From Heliopora coerulea (lineage: Eukaryota; Cnidaria; Anthozoa; Scleralcyonacea; Helioporidae): a stretch of DNA of 64,000 nucleotides. Position 1 is the first letter of the stretch; each line of letters opens with the position of its first letter. The stretch spans positions 702,501-766,500 of the forward strand of contig JASJOG010000053.1 in NCBI GenBank assembly GCA_030142905.1, in the 5' to 3' direction. The notes beneath the pieces are model-generated. The model was not told the DNA's origin and ran no database searches. It worked only from the letters and a program-made list of their open reading frames with translations. The position numbers and the translations under genes were made by a program. Shown here piece by piece: positions 11,216 to 21,190 of the stretch.

Positions 11216-12340
11216 TGTAGAGCTTGACGAACGTTCATCTATCATCTCAATGACCATTTCCTGTTGTTAAGTTTGCTACCAATTACAAAACTGGTGTCCC
11301 AGGAAGTTGTTTGTGATCGTATATGCGCTTGTGCCATGGCTCGTTTTACAGGCAGTTAACCTAATCGAAACTCGATCAGGACAAAATTGCACATCAATAT
11401 CCTATAATGACGGTCAAAATCTTTTCAGCCGCTTCAAACTAAATACTTCAGAATTAAATATCCAGTTCACTTTAGCTTTTCTATTTTCTCTGTTCTTTAT
11501 GCTAATGTTAGAGACACTTTGAAATCCAATCAAGAGAAACTCGTGTTAAGCAGTAAATGCGGTGCTTAACTGATCAATTTTACCTCATCTAATGTTAAGT
11601 CCTTTCTCTCCATATAATTCTTAAATCATTTTATTTTTGCTTACACCGTATCATTTTACAAGATCGACAAAGAAAGGAAAGTGTTAAAGCATGTGTGACG
11701 TGCACACTAGGTCGGTTAACCTTCTCTTTATTTCTTCAAACTTTGCCTATATATAGTGTTTGTCCTTCCACGTGAATAGCTACTGGGAAACTACATCAAA
11801 GTACTTTTACTGACAACTATGCTGCTATTGATGGTCTAGTAAAACTACATGTATTATTCCGCCACGAGCCATGTGACAGGATCATTAAGTAATTTTACAT
11901 TTACTATGTGCTGTGTCATATTACTCACTTTACACAACAATACTCGTTACACATTTATGAATAAGACCACTACTGCGACTCCTCATCGGCTCTCTCTTAT
12001 CAATCTCGGACAAACTACACTATTGCAAGCCACGTTTAACAGATAAGTGTTATTCAAACGTCATATCGTCGAATTTACACCGACAACATCGAGCAGTCTA
12101 CTTCAATTTGTTGCATTTTCTTTTATATCCCCTCGAATGTGGAAAGCGCAGCCTGTACAAGTATAACCGCAATCACGGTTTACATTGTCAAATGTGTAAA
12201 TCTTATTTTTGTTCCAGCAGACCAACTAATTAAACAAAGCAAAAGTTGTTGGGAAACATAACTACATTTCTCATATTTAAAATAGACGGATAATGTTTCT
12301 GCTATCGAGCCTTGACGTGACAATTCTTGATTGAGGGTTA
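11216..12340. other. Noncoding part of duplicated unit 1
   Basis: No gene was recognised. The stretch around 12060-12130 (ACATCGAGCAGTCTAC ... TTGCATTTTC) matches 21670-21720 and belongs to the 9-22 kb duplicated landscape. Short reading frames here are not conserved between the copies. Confidence 0.5.
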
Positions 12341-12344
12341 TGTT

Positions 12345-12697
12345 AAATTAGATGTTGTTAGATCAGTAGAGTCACGTATTAGGCGAGGTGCGGGATCTTT
12401 ATTTGTATCACTAAAACAAAACACTGAAACTAAGGTTTACGGATGTTCAGCTGTAACAAAAAATTCTTCTGACTCTAGGTTCTCTTCTTGGTGACTAGCT
12501 TCGTTTTCTCTGCTAGTCTGCTTTCTTTGGCTCCTCGTCGTTGCCTCTTCTGCTTGTTGGAAAAGGAGCGTCTCCTCTTATACTTTTGGTGTGTAATTTT
12601 AGTTGACATTGGTTGACAGTAGAAGTTGACCAATCAGATACATTCTGACCAAGTCTTTCGCTCTGCCACGTGAAGGCGTTCTTGGGAATGTCACATA
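12345..12697 (-). mobile_element. Probable solo LTR of a retrotransposon
   Basis: Read on the minus strand it starts TGTGACATTCCC, has a TATA-like TATAAGAGGAG, then a poly(A)-type AATAAAG just before GATCCCGCACC, and ends with TAACA. This order (TG ... TATA ... AATAAA ... CA) is that of an LTR. No internal gag/pol sequence or second LTR was seen, and no target-site duplication was confirmed, so the boundaries are approximate. Confidence 0.4.
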
Positions 12698-14745
12698 ATC
12701 AACAAGGATGTTTGGAAAAGATTTTTCCATACTAAAGGAATATAGTTCTTTGCAAAATTAAGATCGTGAAGTCAGAATGTAACGGTCCTTATCCTAGTTA
12801 TGTTATTTCACAGTTTCATATCGTATTTCGAGCTCAAATTTAGTCTAAATAGCAATTACATCATACCTGGAATTCAGTAAAGTACCTCATTAATATATGC
12901 AAGACTAATACACACTAGAGCAAGGATTAAACAACATCAACTTGTACCTTGACCGTAAATCTGACAACACAAACAAAAACCTTTTAAACCAGATTGGTAA
13001 CATCGTTCATGAAATTTTCAAGAGGATTGGTTATGGTGCTGTGGTCACAAAAATAACATAATAGCTCCACATGTCCCAAACCAGACAAAACTCAAACAAA
13101 CATCACAACTTTCATGACATGATCGTCCAACTGTGGCTTAGGAACTGTTTTCACAACAAACCACGTTCACGTAAATTACATTTCAGTTCACAACAACACA
13201 AATTGCAGACCACCAAAGCTAATGAAAATGTGCGTTTCATAACAGTTAATCCGGTTCAAATACTTTCCATCAGCTCCTACCAAAACTTTAATTAATTCGA
13301 TTTTCAAAGGTTAAAACGGATCTCTCTTCACCAACTCTCTTCCCGGTTTTCAAATTTGTACGTTTGGCTATTTTCCAGTACAGTAGAACGTAACGGTGGA
13401 ACCCCATCCATCGAAAGCAATGATAAGTAGCTCCAATCACTGTTTCAAACCTCTGAGGCCTCCCACACAACAGTAAAGGAACCGTAAACACATCAGAATG
13501 CTTATAAATAAAAGTAAAACAAACTCCGACGTGCAATACGAATGTTATCACTTGACAAAGTCCCAAGTGACTGCTAAACTGTGCAAAGAAACAAAGCTAC
13601 TGGCTTGTTTTCCTGCTATTGTATTTGATACGTTTGCACTTCCTTCAGTTCTTCAATTCCTTCTTCTGAAAAAACCTACGTAATAATTTCGCCCCCACAG
13701 ATGTTATACAACGGGCCAAGCTCAACAAAAACAAACGTTGCATGGATAATTACATCCCCAAATTTTCAGTTTTATTACAAACCGAGTACGGCCAGCGATT
13801 AAAACACAGATTGCACGCGATGTTATACGATTGTACGTATCTTAAATTTAGAATCAACCCTTTAATTTTTTCATCATTAGGAACTTCTAGCAAACACAAC
13901 GACAATGACGCCTCTTTCACATGAAAGAATTTTTGATCTCAAACATTCAGAACGAATAGTGTTTAGCTGCACGACTAATTCCTGGAACGAACTCCTCGAC
14001 CTGCTCACATCGTTCCTTGAAGCATTTTCACATCTTCATGACGATGTTAACTCATCGAGCAGTGAAAGCTGCTGGTTCAGTTTAAGCTCAAACCATTCAA
14101 GAGAATCCCCTTCTAAACATTCAAGTGTTTTAGAGATCGACAAACTAACATCAAGTATCTAATACGATGTCAGTAATAGGCCGTTTCTGTAAAATGCGAA
14201 GATTTTCTGAACTTCGTCGTCGTCGTCTGCCAAGTTTGCTAAATGTCCTCATTCCTTCTAAAGTTTGTGGAGCAAATGACGTTCATAGGTAACGTTTTAC
14301 GAATTTACTATCTACGTTCCATCGCATGAAAAAAAAAAATTGAGAGGATTTAATTCAAACCGAGAAGCTCCAAATACTTTACCACTTAAACATAATTAGA
14401 TTTTAACGCCTGCCGTTCACAAAAACTGTCATAACCAGCGGGAAACCGAGCTAACAGTAAGAACTTCGGCAACCGCAAGAAAAAGTACAAGAAAGAGGCA
14501 AATTTTACTCCTTATGGGCTTTCCGACGGTGCTTGTTTCGCTTTGTATTCGAGTGAGAAACACAATCTTGTACCAACCGCCTCAACACTCTGCTACTGTC
14601 CTTATGCATGATTGTGACTCCTGAATGTTCTTGATATCGGGCTCTCTTTCAATGTTTCATCCCTTTTCTTCACTTTACTTCACCCGATTACGAAACAACT
14701 TTGTCGGACACGGATGGCCTAAAATTTATTTTTGGGTTTCTCTCT
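12698..14745. other. Intergenic, no gene recognised
   Basis: AT-rich sequence with short open frames only. Part of it (about 13890-14170, ATCAAGTATCTAATACGATG) has a diverged counterpart near 18690-18790, so it is old duplicated spacer. Nothing else could be supported. Confidence 0.4.
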
Positions 14746-15514
14746 TTTCCGGCAAGGTAGGAGCGATTATCACAGTGAAAGAAGAGCCACAGTTTCAGGG
14801 TTAGCGACAAGAATTCTCCGACGATTGAGCTAGCAACTAGAAAGAGTTTACTTTTAGATTTGCCATGAAGAGAAGAATCTAATATCTTTCCTGGCTAAAT
14901 CAATAACTATAGTATTCATAGTTTCTTCAGTATATATAAATATGTGATCATCAGTGAAAAATCCCCGACAAATTGTTAATTTTTCCCTGACAGGGAAGCT
15001 AGGCTTCCCTTGCACGCATGGGGTGGGGAGCTGTAATCCCTTCTGCCGCTCACTGGCGTTACTCCGAAACTGTTTCACTCACTTATATAGTTTGAGCGCA
15101 TCCACCAAGCTCCCCGTGCAACCACATTGAAAAACGACAAAGTGCGAGTTTGTTCCTTTCTCTTATGGCTCATTTCTCAACGAAATCTGCTTTCAATCCT
15201 CCCCAGCTCACTTCAATCAAAAATTCTATTACCAATCCTTAAGGAAATCGTTGCTTAAAACGTTCCCTTTTTCCGGAATTCCTGATTACGGCCCTATGAG
15301 TACTAGCAGGTAGCGAAACTAGCCGTGGTAAACACCTCAACTTAGGCCCAGTTTAAAGACCCACTTGATTTGCGTCATGCTGATGAGGATAAAAATAATT
15401 ATAAGCAAAGTCGAATTATATTTTACCGAGTCACAAATCCGCCCATCGATCCTACTGAATCCATCCATATCCTATTTAATGACTACTTGAAAACACGAAA
15501 TTCTTCAACAAATC

Positions 15515-15520
15515 TTTATT
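15515..15520 (-). terminator. Poly(A) signal of EF-hand copy 2
   Basis: AATAAA on the minus strand about 195 bases after the stop codon, at a position conserved in all three copies. Confidence 0.6.
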
Positions 15521-15712
15521 GCAATATTTTTTTTTAAACGTTTAATTCGAGTTAATGACATCTAACACGTACACGACTACAATCCCTTACAACTAGAGAT
15601 TTTCGTTTTCTTTACTTAACTTTAACTTCCACATTCCTTAATCATAGTTCACATTACGAGGATAAACTCCGAAATTACAATAATTCCACTTCCAAGACTC
15701 TTTTCTATCTTT

Positions 15713-16129
15713 TCAACAAGTAGGTTTGCAAATGAACTCGAACGGTGCTTCTTTAAACTCTGTGCAATCAATTTCACCATCGTGGTTTTTGTCGGCTGTT
15801 TTGAAAGAGCTGTCGAGTCCTGTTCCATCCATCTTCATTTTAAGAGCTGTGGCAAATTCATCTTCACTGATTCCACCATTTTTGTCAGCATCATACTCTC
15901 CGAATTTGCACGGGAAACCGTCCATATCATTTGGGATGGATCGTTTCACCTTTGAAGAACTGCAAACCAGGTAACAAACTCTGTGATAAACTCGAACATA
16001 GCAGCTGCAACTGTAAACGTAGTAAACTCGTATACGTAAATAGCAAACTGTACGGCACGCTTCCGACTTGCTAATCATTGCACCCAAAACCAGCAAAGCA
16101 ATAAGTGCGAGCTTCATCTTCATCGCCAT
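15713..16129 (-). CDS. Secreted six-cysteine/two-EF-hand protein, copy 2
   Basis: 138 residues. A Lys-containing hydrophobic N-terminus (LALIALLVLGAMISKSEA, about 1-24) is a typical signal peptide. Residues 25-56 hold six Cys in the symmetric order C-x3-C-x11-C-x-C-x8-C-x3-C with alternating Tyr/Arg/Val. KVKR at 60-63 is a furin-like site. Two canonical EF-hand loops follow: DADKNGGISEDE (80-91) and DKNHDGEIDCTE (113-124), then a tail with two more Cys. The start is the ATG at 16129: it begins the signal peptide, and the acceptor TTGGTAG lies just upstream, so the frame further upstream is intron. I infer a secreted calcium-binding protein that may be cut into a cysteine-rich peptide and an EF-hand part. 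The family was not recognised; roles in matrix, mucus or venom would be guesses. Confidence 0.85.
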   Translation of the reverse strand: MAMKMKLALIALLVLGAMISKSEACRTVCYLRIRVYYVYSCSCYVRVYHRVCYLVCSSSKVKRSIPNDMDGFPCKFGEYDADKNGGISEDEFATALKMKMDGTGLDSSFKTADKNHDGEIDCTEFKEAPFEFICKPTC

Positions 16130-16405
16130 ACTTCTATCTTCTACCAAGTTGTATGAAATGGAAAGAAGGAAAAAATTACTCCTTTGGCAGCCGAAACCAT
16201 TTAGTAATCTAACTGAGATACCTTGAACAAATATGAAGTGCAACGCATGTAAACAAGAAATAAACTTACCTTCAGCCCAAACAAGAGTATAAAGTGATTC
16301 AACTGTCTTCTTGTGAGACGAATAAACTGAGAAAAGTTAAACAAGCGTGCAAAGTGATTGAACTCTCTTTTTGTGAGATGAATAAATTGAGAAAAGTTTG
16401 CAATT
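16130..16405 (-). promoter_or_regulatory. 5' noncoding exon and 5'UTR intron of copy 2
   Basis: On the minus strand GGGCTGAAG|GTAAGTTT gives a strong donor at about 16269, and TTGGTAG|AAGATAG gives the acceptor just before the ATG. The first exon therefore runs from about 16405 to 16270 and is noncoding. Copy 3 has the same arrangement. Confidence 0.55.
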
Positions 16406-16430
16406 TGACTTGAGGTGCACAACTGGCTTG

Positions 16431-16438
16431 CTTTTATA
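16431..16438 (-). promoter_or_regulatory. TATA box of copy 2
   Basis: TATAAAAG on the minus strand, about 160 bases upstream of the 5'UTR donor. It is conserved with surrounding sequence in copy 3 (20330-20337). A canonical TATA box suits a tissue-restricted, strongly expressed secreted product; that last point is inference. Confidence 0.6.
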
Positions 16439-16880
16439 CTTTAGTGACTGCTGCAAAACAGCCCCCACGTGGGACATCAATCCCAAAAGGAAGTACGTGT
16501 TACAAAACTTATTGTCACATCACCATCACATGTATCCACAATACCACAGCATTTTGCTGAAACAAAACCAAAGCCTTTAAGCTCTTTAAGAAACTTGACC
16601 ATTTCTTATTGTTAATTTTGCAAACAAGGACACTCCCGTTCCAGAAGAGCTTTATACGATCGTACATGCACATCTGCTAAGCTTTGTTTGGTAGTTAACC
16701 CACTAAAAACTGAATTGGGACAAAATGGGATATCAACATTTCATAACGATGCCCCCCAATTTTTTTTCTTTTCAAACTGGCTGCACCAACATTAATGATC
16801 AATATACTTTCGGCTTTTCTACTTCATCTTTACGCTAATGTTACTCGCCACTGAAATACATTGAAGACAAACTCGTCTTA

Positions 16881-19400
16881 AGTATTGAATGCTGCGCGTA
16901 GCTGATCAGTTTGATATGGTTGAACATTAGTTCCTTTTTATGAGTATCGGTGTTCTTTCATTCAACTCTGTATCTAACACCACATCATTTTCTTCCATGT
17001 CCAACGAACACCGCTTGACAGGAAGGAGTTGAAATATGAAATCAATAGCACGACTTAAGCAACCGCAAATGTGCGAGTACAGAAAGTAACAGTAAAGACA
17101 GTTGAGCACGGCTCAGCACCTTACTGTATTTCACATACTAAAATTGATAGATATTTCTGCAACTTAACCTCAACGTAATTTTTTTTGTTTCACGGTTAAT
17201 CCGGGTCAAAAGCTTTGTGTGTATTTTTGCCAAAATTGTATACGCGGATAACAGCTTTACATGTAAGAACGGATCCCTTAAAGCTTACTTACGTTCTCAC
17301 GATTTTAAGCTGAACGTTTCACCTCATGACAATACATGCGAACGTATTGGGGAACTCTATTTACCAGGTGTGATCAAAAGCTGCCCCAATCACTTTGTAA
17401 AACTGTAATGCCTACTTTGTACATGTTAAGAAACCATGAACATAGCCGTACCGTTTAAACAAATGTGAAACAAACGCATCTGTGCAAAAGCAAAACTATA
17501 ACCTTAATCTCTCTTCCTTTGACAATCGACTAGTTTCCTGGGTTTCAAGTGTCTATCACTGAGCCAAATATAGCACCTGGACCCAACACCGACCTTCTCC
17601 AACAATCCGACATCCTATCTGAAATACATGAAGAAATCAGACCACTGAGAGCCTTTAATGCGTATGTAAACGTTACCAGCTTGATCAAACAAAAAATTAC
17701 TTGTATCATTACTTAGCAAATTCCGATGCAGCTCTTAAACTGCACACAGCGATGTCAGCAACATAGCAACTTGGCTGGTTTTGTTGGTATCGACACCCTT
17801 GTGCTTCGCTTGCTTGTGCAACTCAGGCTTAAATTACTTAAACGTGTGGAATTAAGTGTTTACAGCTGGCCGAATCGTACCGATGGTCCCTCACATTGTC
17901 TGAAAAGCTCACCAGAAGCACGGACCTGCTTTGAACGCAAGACAAGACCAGTTATCAAAAAAAAGGATCCAGCTTAAGAATACCAGCAACCGAATTCATA
18001 TCCCCAAATTTTCTTATTTATGACAAATGCGATGAACGTGATCCTGCAACAATTTTGCCCTAAACTTAAAGTCAGTTCTTTAATTCGGGTCATTCATTGT
18101 CAAACACGATGTCACATTTGTTTTCAAGTTTCTAGGGAAAACCACGTCGATAAGTATTCTAATCAGATCGTATTGCACAAGGAAATAAGAGCAAGAAAAA
18201 AAAAAGCCACCAAGGAATTAATTCACGCCAGTACTCTCTCCATACGCTACAACGTAAACATATTTATACTTTAAAGTCGCCTTTTAAAACGTTGGTTTCG
18301 CGTGTGACCGCGGTAGAGGTAAGCAAAAGAAACACAACCTTGTACCACCTACGACAACACTCAACCATTCACCTTGTACGTTCTTGAGACGCCCGAACCC
18401 TCTTGACAGCAAGTTGTAGATATTCTATCCTTGTCCCTCCGCTTTCTTCAGCCGTCTACATTGCAACTTTTGGGATTAGAAGCAAACATGACGACAAAGT
18501 CAAAGACGGCGTCCTTCCTTCGTTTGGATATTTCATCCAAAACAAAGACAATAGCTAATTTTTAATCCCAAAAATAATCCCAACGTCGTCCTTGTCCCGA
18601 AGAAAACCTCGCTCATTGCGTTTTAACGTATTCAGGACGACTGTAGCACTTTAAGCGGTGAAAGATGTTAGTTGAGTTTCACTTCAACGCATTCAACTGA
18701 ATTCTTTTAGAAACTATGAAGTATTCTGGAGATCGAAATACAAATATCAAGTATCAAATACGACGTTAATGATGAGTGGTTTCTTCTAAATGATAAAGTT
18801 CAGATTGCCTCATCACCACCGTCAACGTCCCAGCTTTCTCAAGGTCGATTTTATGGGGCAAGAAACGGTGAAAATTGACCAACGGGCGCCCCTCTTCTCC
18901 GGCACCGTAAGGATCATTATCACATTGTAAACGGTGAGCTTCATAGAATAATGGTAGCCGCGACACAATTTCACTCTCTTCTACTATGTCTCGTCGTGCG
19001 CAATATTTAGGAGCACCCAGCTAACTACATACGTAAACAAACAGGTGATAGACAAGCCACTATCATCTTCCACTCTCTTATTTCTCTTTTCTCAAGGATA
19101 TCTTCCTTCAACCGCTCTCAGGATACTTCAAGAAAAAAATTTTTTTTCAAGTGCCTTCTGTCAACACTCCAGTGATAGTGACATAAATTTACTACGCATT
19201 TACCTTGATTAGTAAAAAGGAAACCTTGATTACGGCCCTTAGCGCACTTCCAAGGGAGAACTTCTCGATCGACGAAGCACTTCAACTTAAACTCACTTTA
19301 ATGGCCCACTTGGTGTGCGTAATAAAGATGGAAAACAGTCGTCAGCAGACATGTTAGTCAAATTCACAAATTAGCCCATGCATTGATCCTATACTAAGTT
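16881..19400. other. Intergenic spacer between copies 2 and 3
   Basis: No gene recognised. 16900-17110 matches 21000-21190 and other parts are diverged duplicates of 13-15 kb. Frames of 60-84 codons are present but lack conserved motifs and are not kept open in the paralogous copies. Confidence 0.45.
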
Positions 19401-19455
19401 CAGTTTCTGACACTATTTAAGGACTACTTGAAAACACGAAATTCTTCAACAAATC

Positions 19456-19461
19456 TTTATT
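19456..19461 (-). terminator. Poly(A) signal of EF-hand copy 3
   Basis: AATAAA on the minus strand, at the same place as in copy 2. Confidence 0.6.
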
Positions 19462-19652
19462 CCAATAATTTTTTTAAACGTTTAATTCGAGTTAATTACA
19501 TCTCACACGTACACGACGACAATCCCTTTCAACTAGCGATTTTCGTTTTCTTTACTTAACTTTAACTTCCACATTGCTTAATCATAGTTCACATTACGAG
19601 GATAAACTCCGAAATTACAATAATTCCACTTCCAAGACTCTTTTCTATCTTT

Positions 19653-20069
19653 TCAACAGGTAGGTTTGCACATGAACTCGAATGGTGCTTCTTTAAACTC
19701 TGTGCAATCAATTTCACCATCGTGGTTTTTGTCGGCTGTTTTGAAAGAGCTGTCGAGTCCTGTTCCATCCATCTTCATTTTAAGAGCTGTGGCAAATTCA
19801 TCTTCACTGATTCCACCATTTTTGTCAGCATCATACTCTCCGAATTTGCACGGGAAACCGTCCATATCATTTGGGATGGATCGTTTCACCTTTGAAGAAC
19901 TGCAAACCAGGTAACATCTTCTGTATATAATTCGATAATAGCAGCTGCAGCTGTAAAGGTAGTAATATCTGTAACGCAACACGCAAACTGTACGGCACGC
20001 TTCCGACTTGCTGATCATTGCACACAACACCAGCAAAGCGATAAGTGCGAGCTTCGTCTTCATCGCCAT
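19653..20069 (-). CDS. Secreted six-cysteine/two-EF-hand protein, copy 3
   Basis: 138 residues with the same plan as copy 2: signal peptide 1-24, six-Cys segment 25-56 with identical cysteine spacing, KVKR 60-63, EF-hand loops 80-91 and 113-124, and a tail with two Cys. The EF-hand half is almost identical to copy 2 at DNA level (a handful of substitutions over about 250 bases). The Cys-rich half keeps the cysteines and the ends (CRTVC, CYLVC) but changes many residues between them, for example RYRYYYLY against RIRVYYVY. The start is the ATG at 20069; TTCATTGCAG|AACG just upstream is a good acceptor for the 5'UTR intron, and the donor CTGAAC|GTAAGTTT is at about 20225. Secreted calcium-binding function is inferred; the family is not named. 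Confidence 0.85.
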   Translation of the reverse strand: MAMKTKLALIALLVLCAMISKSEACRTVCVLRYRYYYLYSCSCYYRIIYRRCYLVCSSSKVKRSIPNDMDGFPCKFGEYDADKNGGISEDEFATALKMKMDGTGLDSSFKTADKNHDGEIDCTEFKEAPFEFMCKPTC

Positions 20070-20329
20070 ACGTCTTTCGTTCTGCAATGAAGGAAACGGA
20101 ATTCAGATGAAAGAAAAGAAAAAACAAACAAAACAAATCATTTAGCCGAGCAAACCGTTCTGTAATCGTAGCTGGAATACTTTGATCAATGTGCACAGCA
20201 AAGATTAAACAAGGAACAAACTTACGTTCAGCCCAAAGGAGTATATCCTAAAATGATTGAACTGTCTTCTTGTGAGATGAATAAATTGAGAAAAGTTTGC
20301 AGTTTGACTTGAGGTGCACAACTGGCTTG

Positions 20330-20337
20330 CTTTTATA
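20330..20337 (-). promoter_or_regulatory. TATA box of copy 3
   Basis: TATAAAAG on the minus strand within the promoter block shared with copy 2. Confidence 0.6.
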
Positions 20338-20744
20338 CTTTACTGACGGCTGCAAAACAGGCCCCACGAGGGACATCAATCCCAAAAGGAAGTACGCGTT
20401 ACAAAACTAATTGTCACATCACCATCACATGTATCCACACTACCACAGCATTTTGCTGAAACAAAACCAAAGCCTTTAAGCTCTTTAAGAAACTTGACCA
20501 TTTCTTATTGTTAATTTTGCAAACAAGGAAACTGCTGTTCCAGGAAGATCTTTATACGATCGCACATGCGCACCTGCCAAGCTTTATTTGGTAGTTAATC
20601 CATTAAAAACTGAACTGGGACAAAATGTGATATCAGCATTCCATAACAATGCCCCAAACTTTTTTCAGTCTCTTCAAACTAGCTGCACCGACATTAATGA
20701 TGAATACAATTTCGTGAGATGACTGATGAACGATCATCAAGCTC

Positions 20745-20880
20745 TATCCTCAGAAAAACGATTTCTGAGCCCCAGACGGGGAACGAACCCGCAACCTTCT
20801 GATGACCGGTGAGACGCTCTAACCATTGAGCTACCAAGACTCAGATGGAGAGCCAAGATGCAAGTTCGACATAAAAAAAA
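20745..20880 (-). mobile_element. tRNA-derived SINE with A-rich end
   Basis: Minus-strand head with TAGCTCAATGGTTAGAGC and a B box (GGTTCGTTCCC type), followed on the plus strand by CAGATGGAGAGCCAAGATGCAAGTTCGAC and an A run. It is homologous to the 10.6 kb copy and inserted into unit 3 of the duplication, so it is younger than that duplication or was lost from the other units. Confidence 0.7.
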
Positions 20881-21190
20881 ATTCAATATAATTTCGGCTT
20901 CTATGCTTCATCTTTACGCTAATTTTACTGGGCACTTAAATACAATGAAGACAAACTCATGTTAGGTATTGAATACAGCGCGTAGTTGATCACTTTGATA
21001 TGTTTAAACATTAATTCCTTTTCATGGTTTTCGGTCTTCTATCATTCAATTCTGTCTAGCACCACACCATTTTCCACGTCCAATAAAGACCGCTTGACAG
21101 GAAGGAGTTTAGATGTGAAATGAATAACACGACTTAAGGAAACGTAAAATTGCAAGTACAGAAGGTAACGGGAAAGAAAGCTGAGCACAA

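Larger units (their letters stand above)
14846..16880. repeat. Segmental duplication block, unit 2
   Basis: 14846-16245 aligns with unit 1 (9038-10480). 15480-16880 aligns with unit 3 (19420-20720), including 3'UTR, coding region, promoter and several hundred bases upstream. Units 2 and 3 are nearly identical in parts, so this was the more recent duplication. The two start codons are 3940 bases apart. Confidence 0.8.
19420..21190. repeat. Segmental duplication block, unit 3
   Basis: Aligns with 15480-17110. The 3'UTR and EF-hand-coding part are almost base-for-base identical to unit 2, while the cysteine-rich coding part differs. A SINE inserted at about 20745-20880 interrupts the similarity. 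Confidence 0.8.
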
